The position numbers and the translations under genes were made by a program. This document shows positions 53,226 to 62,028 of a DNA stretch of 64,000 nucleotides, piece after piece (position 1 is the first letter of the stretch; every line of letters begins with the position of its first letter). The notes below the pieces were generated by a model, which was not told the DNA's origin, searched no databases, and worked only from the letters and a program-made list of their open reading frames with translations. The DNA lies in the NCBI GenBank assembly GCA_016711705.1, contig JADJSK010000002.1, positions 434,001 through 498,000 on the forward strand, written 5' to 3'. The DNA comes from Candidatus Brachybacter algidus. Lineage in GTDB: Bacteria > Bacteroidota > Bacteroidia > Chitinophagales > Saprospiraceae.

Positions 53226-55544
53226 ATGAAGCAATACGTAGAAGCACACCCCTGGAAGATTATAGAAACTGATTTTAGTACAGGAGACAATATGGTCACC
53301 GAATCTTTACTTAGCATAGGCAATGGTAAAATGGGTCAGAGAGCTAATTTCGAAGAAACCTACAGCGGTGAGACCTTAGTCGGATCTTATCTGGCAGGCG
53401 TTTATTATCCTGATAAAACGAGAGTTGGTTGGTGGAAAAATGGCTATCCTGAATACTTTGCCAAGGTGCTCAATTCTGTCAATTGGCTCGGACTTCACAT
53501 CCTTTTGGATGAAACGGTTCTTGATTTAGCCAAATTAACTCCCCTTGATTATTGTGGTGAATTGGACATGGAGAAAGGACTACTTTCAAGATCTTTTAAA
53601 ATTCAATTGACCGATGATATTTTAGTCAGTGTGAATTCTGAAAGATTTTATTCAAAATCACATCCTGACTCAGCTCTTTTGAGATATAGATTAAAAGTAG
53701 AGGAAGGAGATGTTGACTTTACCATTACTTCAGGTATTGAAGCAAATGTCTTAAATCAGGATACAAACTATGGCGACAGCTTTTGGGAAAATTTCAATTC
53801 AGAAGTTATAGAATCTACAGGCTTAGTGACTTCTACCACCAAGAAGACCGGTTTCAGCATTGCTGCGTCCTGCTTACACAATGTGAGAGTCAATGGACAG
53901 CAAGTAAAAGGAGAATTTTCAAATCCTACCGAAAGTAATTTTTCAGCCCTTTATTCCACCTATTTATCCAATGGTGATGAGATAATGATCGAAAAATATG
54001 TTTCCATCTGCACCTCATTTTTCTATCCTGATGCTGATCTCAAAGCAAAATCCCTGGATAATCTTGATGAGATCATAAATCTAGGATATGATGAATTGCG
54101 CGATCTGCAAATAGCCTGGTGGAGAAAAAGTTGGGATCAGGCAGACATCAGTATCGAAGGGGATGTGAAGGCTCAACAAGGTATTCGCTTCAATATCTTT
54201 CAATTAAATCAAACTTATTCAGGTGATCATGAATTACTAAACATTGGTCCTAAAGGATTCACCGGTGAGAAATATGGTGGAAGTACTTATTGGGATACAG
54301 AGGCTTATTGTCTGCCTTATTACATGGCTACAGCCGGCAGCCACATCGGAGAATATCTGCTCAAATACAGGTATAATCATCTGCAAAAAGCAATTGAAAA
54401 CGCCGCTAAATTAGGATTTAATAATGGTGCTGCATTGTATCCGATGGTGACCATGAATGGTGAAGAATGTCACAATGAATGGGAGATCACCTTCGAGGAA
54501 ATCCACAGAAATGGCGCTATTGCTTATGCCATTTACGATTACTCAAATTATACCGGCGACGAATCCTATGCACTCGAATATGGCATTGAAGTATTGATCG
54601 GTATCGCCAGATTCTGGAAACAAAGGGTCAACTGGTCAGAGGATAAAGGAAAATATGTAATGCTGGGTGTCACCGGACCTAATGAATATGAAAACAATGT
54701 CAACAATAACTGGTACACAAGTTACCTGGCATGTTGGTGTCTTGAATATACACTTGAAGTTATAGAGAAATTAAAGGCTAAAAATCCTGCTCACTATACT
54801 TCTATAGTATCTAAATTAACATTTTCTGAAAAAGAAACAGTTGATTGGCAGCATATTATAGACAATATGTATTATGCATACGATGAATCGCGGCAGATAT
54901 TTTTACAACAAGATGGTTATCTTGACAAAGAGCAAATTCTAGTGAAGGATTTGGATCCCTCCAACCTCCCGTTGAATCAAAAGTGGAGCTGGGATAGGAT
55001 TCTACGTTCGTGTTATATAAAACAGGCGGATGTACTTCAGGGTATTTATTTCTTCGAAGAACGATTCGATACGGAAACGATCAGACGTAATTTTGAATTT
55101 TATGAGCCACGCACCGTTCATGAATCTTCGCTTTCTCCATGTGTTCACTCCATCCTTGCTGCAAGAATCGGTGAATTCGACAAGGCATACGAGATGTACT
55201 TAAGGACTGCTAGACTTGACCTTGATAATTACAACAATGACACAGAGGACGGATTGCACATTACTTCTATGGCAGGCACGTGGTTGTCCATCGTCAAAGG
55301 TTTTGGGGGAATGCAGTTGAAAGGTGATAAACTTTCCTTTTACCCAATGCTTCCAAAGGAATGGGATTCTTATTCATTCAGGATCAATTTCCGGTCGAAC
55401 ACGATTGAAGTGAAAGTTGGAAAAGATGAGATCATTTTTAGTAATCTAAACGGAGATGACTTGAATGTGGAAGTTTATGGCGAGACAATACAATTGAAAT
55501 CTCTTCAATCAACCAAATTTGTCAAAAGGTCTGTCATGGCCTGA
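53226..55544 (+). CDS. GH65 family glycoside phosphorylase (probable maltose phosphorylase)
   Basis: A 772-residue GH65 enzyme with the N-terminal beta-sandwich, (alpha/alpha)6 barrel and C-terminal small sheets. The acid-catalyst region is NEWEITFEEIHRNGAIAYAI (around residues 418-437), and GPKGFTGEKYGGSTYWDTEA and ESSLSPCVHSILAARIG are family segments. GH65 enzymes use phosphate to split alpha-linked glucobioses to beta-glucose 1-phosphate and glucose; maltose is preferred here because of the amylase and MFS genes beside it. Trehalose or kojibiose phosphorylase remain possible from sequence alone. Cytoplasmic: no signal peptide. Confidence 0.9.
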   Translation: MKQYVEAHPWKIIETDFSTGDNMVTESLLSIGNGKMGQRANFEETYSGETLVGSYLAGVYYPDKTRVGWWKNGYPEYFAKVLNSVNWLGLHILLDETVLDLAKLTPLDYCGELDMEKGLLSRSFKIQLTDDILVSVNSERFYSKSHPDSALLRYRLKVEEGDVDFTITSGIEANVLNQDTNYGDSFWENFNSEVIESTGLVTSTTKKTGFSIAASCLHNVRVNGQQVKGEFSNPTESNFSALYSTYLSNGDEIMIEKYVSICTSFFYPDADLKAKSLDNLDEIINLGYDELRDLQIAWWRKSWDQADISIEGDVKAQQGIRFNIFQLNQTYSGDHELLNIGPKGFTGEKYGGSTYWDTEAYCLPYYMATAGSHIGEYLLKYRYNHLQKAIENAAKLGFNNGAALYPMVTMNGEECHNEWEITFEEIHRNGAIAYAIYDYSNYTGDESYALEYGIEVLIGIARFWKQRVNWSEDKGKYVMLGVTGPNEYENNVNNNWYTSYLACWCLEYTLEVIEKLKAKNPAHYTSIVSKLTFSEKETVDWQHIIDNMYYAYDESRQIFLQQDGYLDKEQILVKDLDPSNLPLNQKWSWDRILRSCYIKQADVLQGIYFFEERFDTETIRRNFEFYEPRTVHESSLSPCVHSILAARIGEFDKAYEMYLRTARLDLDNYNNDTEDGLHITSMAGTWLSIVKGFGGMQLKGDKLSFYPMLPKEWDSYSFRINFRSNTIEVKVGKDEIIFSNLNGDDLNVEVYGETIQLKSLQSTKFVKRSVMA

Positions 55545-55649
55545 CCAAATTATTTGAATTATGAGTCATTTGTATAACTTATGTATCTGTAGAAGTCAGA
55601 AGGGATTAAGTCAATTTATTTATGCTTTTCATTTTATTGATGGAGTGCC

Positions 55650-55677
55650 ATCTAAAATCTACCATCTACCTTCTAAC
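55650..55677. repeat. ATCTACC-type heptanucleotide repeat
   Basis: Four 7-nt units (ATCTAAA, ATCTACC, ATCTACC, TTCTAAC) between the GH65 and amylase genes. Confidence 0.65.
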
Positions 55678-55757
55678 ATTTTTATAATTATTCAAGATTA
55701 ATAAAAAAACAAAATAATTGACTACCTAAACATGATTGTAAATTAAAACTTGACTGG

Positions 55758-57143
55758 ATGAAAACGACAACTTCTTTCTTTTTATTGACATTAATTAGTT
55801 TTTCTATTATCGCTCAAAAGAATCAAGATAAGATGAATTCTATTTCTAAAGCTGCACCATCCTGGTCACAGAATGCAAACATTTATGAAGTCAACATCCG
55901 ACAATATACTCCTGAAGGCACGTTCAATGCCTTTGCAAAAAGTCTCCCCCGACTCAGAGAAATGGGTGTGGACATCCTTTGGTTGATGCCGGTATTTCCC
56001 ATCGGAGAATTAAATCGAAAGGGTGGACTCGGTAGCTATTATTCTATTAGCGATTATAAATCTGTCAATCCGAATTTCGGAAATATGGCGGATCTGGACG
56101 CCATCATTGCCAAAGCACATCAATTGGGCATGAAAGTCATCCTCGACTGGGTAGCCAATCACACATCGTTCGACCATGGATGGACCAAAACTCATCCTGA
56201 ATGGTATAACCGGGATGCTCAGGGCAATATCCTTGTTCCCGCTGATAATGATGGTAAACTTACGGACTGGACGGATGTAGCTGATCTGAATTATAACAAC
56301 AAAGAAATGCGCCAGGAAATGATCAACGATATGTTGTTCTGGGTAAAGGATCACAAGGTTGATGGATTTAGATGTGATGTGGCAGGGTTTGTGCCACTTG
56401 ATTTCTGGCAGGATGCTAAAAATCAATTGGATAAACAAGGGCAGTATTTCATGTTGGCGGAAGACGAAAGCCCACAATTTCATGACAATGCTTTTCACAT
56501 GTCTTATGCATGGTCAATCCACCACAAGATGATTGAAGTGGCGAAAGATAAAGCCCCCGCATCAGCAATCACAAAGTTAATTCTCGAAGATCAAAAGAAA
56601 TTTCCTAAAGATGCATACCGCATGCTTTTCATCGACAATCACGATGAGAATAGCTGGCATGGAACCATTAGATCCAGATTCGGCAAAGGTTACATGACTT
56701 TTGCCGTGTTGACTTATACCTTGCCGGGAATGCCTTTGATATATTCGGGACAGGAAGCCACATTGAATAAGACTTTGCGCTTTTTCGAAAAAGACACGAT
56801 CGATTTTAAGAATTATCCGATGCAGGACTTTTATACCAAATTAAATGCATTGAAACATGACAATGTAGCATTGGGTAATGGCAGTTCAGGAGGTAAATTT
56901 TTAGTCATAAACAATAGCAAACCGAATGATGTCCTGACGTTCGTTCGAAAAAATGGTGAAAACGAAATTTTTGTTGCAACTAATCTTTCTTCAAAATCTT
57001 CCAAAGTGAAATTTTCCGGAAAAAATGTCTTCACAGGAGGAACCTACATCGACTACTTCACCGGCAAAAAACTAATTTTCCACACTTCAAGTGAATTGTC
57101 ACTTGGACCTTGGGATTACAAAATTTACATCAAAGAAAATTAA
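55758..57143 (+). CDS. secreted GH13 alpha-amylase
   Basis: A 461-residue alpha-amylase family enzyme with a signal peptide (TTTSFFLLTLISFSIIAQ). Catalytic residues in GH13 positions are Asp207 in GFRCDVAGF, Glu235 in LAEDESP and Asp296 in IDNHDENSW; DWVANHTSFDHGW is the first conserved region. It should cut alpha-1,4-glucans such as starch in the periplasm or outside, feeding maltose to the carrier and GH65 phosphorylase. The catalytic domain is followed by a short C-terminal sheet domain; no starch-binding module or T9SS signal is seen. Confidence 0.9.
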   Translation: MKTTTSFFLLTLISFSIIAQKNQDKMNSISKAAPSWSQNANIYEVNIRQYTPEGTFNAFAKSLPRLREMGVDILWLMPVFPIGELNRKGGLGSYYSISDYKSVNPNFGNMADLDAIIAKAHQLGMKVILDWVANHTSFDHGWTKTHPEWYNRDAQGNILVPADNDGKLTDWTDVADLNYNNKEMRQEMINDMLFWVKDHKVDGFRCDVAGFVPLDFWQDAKNQLDKQGQYFMLAEDESPQFHDNAFHMSYAWSIHHKMIEVAKDKAPASAITKLILEDQKKFPKDAYRMLFIDNHDENSWHGTIRSRFGKGYMTFAVLTYTLPGMPLIYSGQEATLNKTLRFFEKDTIDFKNYPMQDFYTKLNALKHDNVALGNGSSGGKFLVINNSKPNDVLTFVRKNGENEIFVATNLSSKSSKVKFSGKNVFTGGTYIDYFTGKKLIFHTSSELSLGPWDYKIYIKEN

Positions 57144-57147
57144 TTAT

Positions 57148-57217
57148 GTCTAATTTCTAACTTCTGACTTCTGATTTCTGACTTCTGATTTCTAATTTTC
57201 AACTTCTAACTTCTAAC
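57148..57217. repeat. TTCTAAC/TTCTGAC heptanucleotide repeat
   Basis: Ten contiguous 7-nt units (TTCTAAC, TTCTGAC, TTCTGAT and variants) between the amylase stop and the MFS start, the clearest example of the 7-nt pattern in the window. Confidence 0.85.
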
Positions 57218-57227
57218 TTTATCAAGC

Positions 57228-58757
57228 ATGTCTACCAATAAACCAAAACTTTCCTTTTCGCAGATCTTCAACATGAGCTTTGGTTTCCTGGGCATACAGT
57301 TTGGATTTGCATTACAGAACGCCAACGTGAGTAGGATTTTTGAATCTCTCGGTGCCAAAGAAAGTGACATAGCAGGTTTGTGGCTGGCAGCACCCATCAC
57401 AGGGCTCTTGATGCAACCTATCATTGGCTACATGAGCGATCGTACATGGCATCCAACATTTGGCAGGAGGAGGCCTTATTTCTTGTTTGGGGCGATCTTT
57501 GCATCGATTGCACTTATTTTGATGCCCAATTCTTCCACTTTATGGATGGCAGCAGGATTGTTGTGGGTATTAGATGCTTCTATCAATATTTCTATGGAAC
57601 CTTTTCGTGCATTTGTCGGGGATAAATTACCTCCTGAGCAAAGAACGATGGGCTTTGCAATGCAAAGTTTGTTTATTGGGTTGGGTGCTGTAATAGCCTC
57701 TGCCCTCCCTTGGTTGCTCATTCATGTTTTTAAAATAGACTTAACCGGTGATACAGGAACTGTTCCTTATAATGTAAAACTTTCATTTTATATCGGTGCC
57801 GGTGCTTTTCTTGTTGCTGTTTTATGGACTGTTTTTACGTCCAAAGAATATCCTTTAACTGAAGAGGAAGCACATGAAAAATTAGAACGGGTGCCTAAAG
57901 TGATTAAATATGGTCCTGCCTTGTACCAACGTCGTGGTTTGATACTTACCGGAATTGGAGTTATTTCTGCTGTGATATTTTATACTTTAATGCTATCACC
58001 AGACTCTCCTTTTCACAGAGAATTATATGTTTTGTCTTTTATATTCTGTCTTTTTGGATTGGCCTATTTTGGGGCTTCCATTTTTATGTTTAAAAAGAGA
58101 TATGATAATTCTTTCGTGCAAATAGTGAGAGATTTTCAGAATATGCCTAAGACCATGATGCAATTAGCCAATGTGCAATTTTTTACCTGGTTTGCCTTGT
58201 TTTCTATGTGGATATACATGACGCCTGCAGTTTCATCCCATATTTACAATGCACTGCCGAATACGCCGGAGTATAACGAAGCGGGAGATTGGGTAGGCAT
58301 TTGTTTCGCAGTATATAATGTAGTGGCATTTTTATTCGCATTGCTGTTGCCGGTACTTTCTGATAAATTTAGTAGAAAAATGACGCATCTTATATGCCTG
58401 ACATTAGGAGGATTGGGTTTAATTTCTGTGTTTTTTATTACAGACAAAAACATGCTCTTACTCTCCATGGTAGGCGTGGGCATAGCCTGGACGAGCATTC
58501 TATCTATTCCTTACGCCATGTTGACCGGAAGTTTACCTACGAATAAGATCGGTTATTATATGGGTATATTTAATTTCTTCATTGTCATTCCACAGATTGT
58601 AGCGGCGTCTATTCTTGGTCTTCTTGTGAGTACTTTATTTAAAGGTCACAGTGTATATGCCTTGGTACTTGGGGGTGTTTGCCTTATCATAGCCGGTTTA
58701 TTTACGCTAAGAGTTCAAGATGATGATAATGTGTATCTTCCATTGAAAAATGTGTGA
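57228..58757 (+). CDS. MFS sugar transporter (maltose/sucrose type)
   Basis: A 509-residue membrane carrier with 12 predicted helices, of the SLC45-like/GPH branch of the MFS. Recognisable are GFLGIQFGFALQNANVSRIFE-type start (FGFLGIQFGFALQNANVSR), the intracellular loop after helix 2 (GYMSDRTWHPTFGRRRPYF), and the equivalent in the C half (LSDKFSRKMTHL). Homologues in Bacteroidota polysaccharide loci import maltose or related sugars. Its place after an amylase and GH65 gene supports maltose uptake; energy coupling is presumably proton symport (inference). Confidence 0.87.
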   Translation: MSTNKPKLSFSQIFNMSFGFLGIQFGFALQNANVSRIFESLGAKESDIAGLWLAAPITGLLMQPIIGYMSDRTWHPTFGRRRPYFLFGAIFASIALILMPNSSTLWMAAGLLWVLDASINISMEPFRAFVGDKLPPEQRTMGFAMQSLFIGLGAVIASALPWLLIHVFKIDLTGDTGTVPYNVKLSFYIGAGAFLVAVLWTVFTSKEYPLTEEEAHEKLERVPKVIKYGPALYQRRGLILTGIGVISAVIFYTLMLSPDSPFHRELYVLSFIFCLFGLAYFGASIFMFKKRYDNSFVQIVRDFQNMPKTMMQLANVQFFTWFALFSMWIYMTPAVSSHIYNALPNTPEYNEAGDWVGICFAVYNVVAFLFALLLPVLSDKFSRKMTHLICLTLGGLGLISVFFITDKNMLLLSMVGVGIAWTSILSIPYAMLTGSLPTNKIGYYMGIFNFFIVIPQIVAASILGLLVSTLFKGHSVYALVLGGVCLIIAGLFTLRVQDDDNVYLPLKNV

Positions 58758-58849
58758 TTTTAACATTTCAAATTGTTGATTTTCAGTATTTTAAGATTCA
58801 CTTTAGTGAGCCTATAATTATTGCGGACTCAAATTAATATCAAAACTAC

Positions 58850-58857
58850 TATCTTTG
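58850..58857 (+). promoter_or_regulatory. putative -7 promoter box for accA (TATCTTTG)
   Basis: TATCTTTG fits TAnnTTTG, 34 bp upstream of the accA ATG at 58892. No -33 motif at the standard spacing. Confidence 0.45.
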
Positions 58858-58891
58858 CAATCTTTCTGTTAACCAAAAATAAGGGTGAGAT

Positions 58892-59851
58892 ATGGTATTT
58901 TTAGAATTTGAAAAACCCATAGCGGATTTATACGATCAACTGAATAAACTCAAAGCAATGGACAGCGAGGGCACTGTAGACCTCGACGCTACTGTAGCTG
59001 CACTTGAAAAAAGGATCGAGACTGAGCGTGAAGATCTATATAAAAACCTCACTTCCTGGCAACGAGTTCAACTATCAAGACATCCTGAACGCCCTTATAC
59101 ACTCGACTACGTTAAAAGGATCTTTACTGACTTCATTGAGCTTCATGGTGACAGAAATGTACACGATGATAAAGCCATTGTAGGCGGTATGGGCAAGTTG
59201 GATGGCAAACCTGTCATGGTCATTGGTCATCAGAAAGGTCATAATACAAAGGAAAGGCAGTTTCGTAACTTCGGAATGGCCAATCCTGAAGGTTACAGAA
59301 AAGCGCTACGACTCATGCGTTTGGCTGAGAAATTCAATATACCGGTAGTTTGTCTAATTGATACTCCGGGTGCTTATCCGGGCCTTGAAGCAGAAGATCG
59401 TGGTCAGGCGGAAGCCATCGCAAGGAACATATTCGAAATGTCTAAGTTGAAGACCAATATCCTGTGCTACATCATAGGTGAAGGAGCTTCAGGTGGCGCC
59501 TTGGGCATCGGTGTCGGTGACAGGGTCTTCATGTTGGAAAATACTTGGTACACAGTAATTTCACCTGAAAATTGTTCCACAATTCTTTGGCATAGCTGGG
59601 ACTATAAGATCAAAGCAGCTGATGAGCTGAAACTGACTCCTGAACATATGTTTAATTTTAAGTTAGTGGATGGTATTGTCATGGAACCAATGGGTGGCGC
59701 GCATGCGGATCATGATGAAATGGCAGAGATCTTGAAAAAACATATTGCGACAAACCTAAAGGAACTTGCAAAGGAGGGTCAGAAGAATATGATCAAACGC
59801 CGCATCACTAAATACCGTAATATGGGTAAGTTTAAGGTGAAAGATTCATAA
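58892..59851 (+). CDS. accA: acetyl-CoA carboxylase carboxyltransferase subunit alpha
   Basis: A 319-residue AccA. Family segments: LTSWQRVQLSRHPERPYTLD, GDRAFADD-like GDRNVHDDKAIVGGMG, IGHQKGHNTKERQFRNFGM, DTPGAYPGLEAEDRGQAEAI and the oxyanion-forming GEGASGGALGIGVGDRVFML. With AccD it transfers the carboxyl group from biotin to acetyl-CoA, the first step of fatty acid synthesis. AccD is not in this window. Length is normal and no fusion is seen. Confidence 0.96.
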   Translation: MVFLEFEKPIADLYDQLNKLKAMDSEGTVDLDATVAALEKRIETEREDLYKNLTSWQRVQLSRHPERPYTLDYVKRIFTDFIELHGDRNVHDDKAIVGGMGKLDGKPVMVIGHQKGHNTKERQFRNFGMANPEGYRKALRLMRLAEKFNIPVVCLIDTPGAYPGLEAEDRGQAEAIARNIFEMSKLKTNILCYIIGEGASGGALGIGVGDRVFMLENTWYTVISPENCSTILWHSWDYKIKAADELKLTPEHMFNFKLVDGIVMEPMGGAHADHDEMAEILKKHIATNLKELAKEGQKNMIKRRITKYRNMGKFKVKDS

Positions 59852-59905
59852 AATATTGACTGGTAGCATCGTCCGCTTTTAATTGATTGTTTGGAGTTTG
59901 GGGTT

Positions 59906-59963
59906 TGAAGTTTGTTGTTTGTTGTTTGTTGTTTGTTGTTTGTTGTTTGTTGTTTGTTGTTTG
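59906..59963. repeat. TTTGTTG tandem heptanucleotide repeat
   Basis: About 7.5 nearly perfect units of TTTGTTG preceded by diverged units (GTTTGGA, GTTTGGG). Lies between accA and the DUF6913-like gene, 48 bp before its start. This near-perfect array is expected to vary in copy number. Confidence 0.85.
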
Positions 59964-60010
59964 TGGGTGTAGATTCATTTGATTAAAGTATTCATAATAC
60001 TTCCGATATT

Positions 60011-60529
60011 TTGAGCATTAAAAACCTATTAAGTTCTTATCTTTTAAAAAAGAAAGCAAGACAAAATCTTTCTGATCTTAAGCATAGTTCGGTTTCCTAT
60101 TCTGAAATGCAAAGCATTATTTTTGTGCTTCCACAAAGTGAAAAAGCTGAGTTACAAAAGACTAAATTAAACCAACTCGCTTCGAAGCATTTTCGAAAGG
60201 TTTCATTCCTCATCATTGACCAGATTTCTTCAAAAGTGCCTTCAGCAGGATCTGATATTAATCCGCATCAAATTGATTTTCGAGGTAATCTCAAGAAAAC
60301 GGCACAAGTTGACCTAAAACTTAATTTCAATTCAGACATACTTATGGATTTTATGGCAGAAGTGTCCCCGGTAATTGATTTATTTATTAGCAATTTTGAT
60401 GCACCACTCAAAATAAGTTTTGACCACAATAGCAAATTTTTTTATAATTTTATCGTGCCAACTGAAAATGCAGATGTCGCTGTTCGTTTTGAACAATTTT
60501 TAAAAATTTATCAAACATTGAAGAAGTGA
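60011..60529 (+). CDS. DUF6913-like protein, adjacent to dapA
   Basis: A 172-residue soluble protein with no enzyme motif I recognise; the sequence fits the Bacteroidota family (DUF6913) found beside dapA. Features: basic N-terminus (YLLKKKARQNLSDL), a central conserved patch HQIDFRGNLKKTAQ, a strand DLKLNFNSDILMDFM and the end VRFEQFLKIYQTLKK. The only start codon after the preceding in-frame stop is TTG (60011). Its end overlaps the dapA start (GTGA), so the two are translated together. A role near lysine or cell-wall synthesis is inference from that constant neighbour. Confidence 0.7.
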   Translation: MSIKNLLSSYLLKKKARQNLSDLKHSSVSYSEMQSIIFVLPQSEKAELQKTKLNQLASKHFRKVSFLIIDQISSKVPSAGSDINPHQIDFRGNLKKTAQVDLKLNFNSDILMDFMAEVSPVIDLFISNFDAPLKISFDHNSKFFYNFIVPTENADVAVRFEQFLKIYQTLKK

Positions 60530-61425
60530 GCTATAATGAAAGGTTTAGAGGGACTGGTGTAGCGGTGGTTACGCCATTTCGGGATGGGAAAATTGACTTT
60601 CCTGCCCTGACCACTGTGCTGAATCACGTCATCAATGGCCGGGTAGAACATATAGTATGCCTTGGTACCACTGGTGAGGCTACTTCTCTCGACCAAAAAG
60701 AAATAAATTCAGTTCTCGATCATACGATCAAAATAGTGGATGGCAGAGTCCCTATTATTTTCGGACCTTTTGGATGCAACAATACGGCTGAGCTCGTTGA
60801 GAAGATTAAAGCTACTGATCTAAGTGGCGTGGATGCCATTATGGCCAGCAGTCCTGCTTATGTGCGTCCTACACAGGAAGGAATCTACCAGCATTATATG
60901 AATAGCGCGGATGCCAGTTCTAAGCCTGTATTGATATACAATGTGCCGAGTCGCACTGCCATGAAGGTTTCTCACGAAACCATAATTAGACTGGGGGAAA
61001 CACACACTAATTTTGTTGGAGTTAAAGAAGCTACCGCTGATTTTTTCGCTTTGAGCAAACTCATTAAACATCGGCCTAAAGATTTCCTTGTATTATCCGG
61101 TGATGACTATACAGCATTTCCCACAATGGCATTGGGAGCGGATGGTGGAATTTCTGTTATCGCAAATGCCTTTCCATTTGAGTTTTCTGAAATGATCCGT
61201 TGTGCTATGTATGGAGATTACGATATGGGCATGAAATACCACATGCAGCTATTGGACATTCATCCATGGCTATATCTGGAAGGAAATCCAACAGGGGTCA
61301 AAGGAGCATTGGAAGATCTTGGCTTTTGTTCCAGAGAAGTGAGGCTTCCACTAACTCCCTTGAGTGAAGGAGCAAATGAATCACTTTTAGAAGCTATTGA
61401 AAAGGCACTTTTGACGGTTAAATAA
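60526..61425 (+). CDS. dapA: 4-hydroxy-tetrahydrodipicolinate synthase
   Basis: A 299-residue DapA that joins pyruvate and aspartate semialdehyde for lysine and diaminopimelate synthesis. Motifs: GTGVAVVTPFRDGKIDF, GTTGEATSLDQ, YNVPSRTAMKVS (Tyr of the proton relay) and the Schiff-base Lys167 in FVGVKEATAD. It starts at GTG 60526, inside the stop of the preceding gene (GTGA), so translation is coupled. Size is typical for the Bacteroidota enzyme. Confidence 0.95.
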   Translation: MSYNERFRGTGVAVVTPFRDGKIDFPALTTVLNHVINGRVEHIVCLGTTGEATSLDQKEINSVLDHTIKIVDGRVPIIFGPFGCNNTAELVEKIKATDLSGVDAIMASSPAYVRPTQEGIYQHYMNSADASSKPVLIYNVPSRTAMKVSHETIIRLGETHTNFVGVKEATADFFALSKLIKHRPKDFLVLSGDDYTAFPTMALGADGGISVIANAFPFEFSEMIRCAMYGDYDMGMKYHMQLLDIHPWLYLEGNPTGVKGALEDLGFCSREVRLPLTPLSEGANESLLEAIEKALLTVK

Positions 61426-61511
61426 CACTTGACTATCTAACATTCATTTTTAACACACTATACATCTTCAAAATTTTAAAACTGTTTTATTTTATTGATT
61501 AGTATTATTTT

Positions 61512-61976
61512 ATGGAGATAGTTGAGGTTGTTGATTTGACATCAGAGGAGAAAATATTTGTATTTAACCTTTGGAATGCTGAATACCCTGCAAAGATTGC
61601 TTATGATAAAGTTTCTGACCTTGATGGTTTTTTAGGAGATTTATCAGAAGTACAGCATTACTTTATTAAAGAAGATGAAAACATGTTCGGCTGGGCAATG
61701 ACATTTCTGAGAGATAAAGAATTATCATTTGGAATCACTTTAGATTCTAATTTTCATCGGAGAGGATATGGAAGCAAGTTGCTGGATTATTTGAAAGTGA
61801 AAAATGGAAGTCTTTGCGGATGGGCCATTGATCATGATACTGATGTGCGCTTGAATGGTCTAAACTACAAGTCACCTTTAGGTTTTTATATCCGCAATGG
61901 CTTCGAAGTTTTTGAAAATATTCGGATGTATAATGGTAAGATCAACGCAGTCAAAATTTGCTTTCGACGCGAATAG
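61512..61976 (+). CDS. GNAT-family acetyltransferase
   Basis: A 154-residue single-domain GNAT protein. The acetyl-CoA binding segment is SNFHRRGYGSKLLDYL (R-x-x-G-x-G/A pattern), preceded by WAMTFLRDKELSFGITLD and followed by SPLGFYIRNGFEVFENIRMYN. Substrate unknown. It stands alone, 86 bp after dapA. No transmembrane or secretion signal. Confidence 0.85.
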   Translation: MEIVEVVDLTSEEKIFVFNLWNAEYPAKIAYDKVSDLDGFLGDLSEVQHYFIKEDENMFGWAMTFLRDKELSFGITLDSNFHRRGYGSKLLDYLKVKNGSLCGWAIDHDTDVRLNGLNYKSPLGFYIRNGFEVFENIRMYNGKINAVKICFRRE

Positions 61977-62028
61977 TACAACTTATTAAGCTACTCGTTG
62001 ATTTATTTAAAAAAACTAACAAACATAT

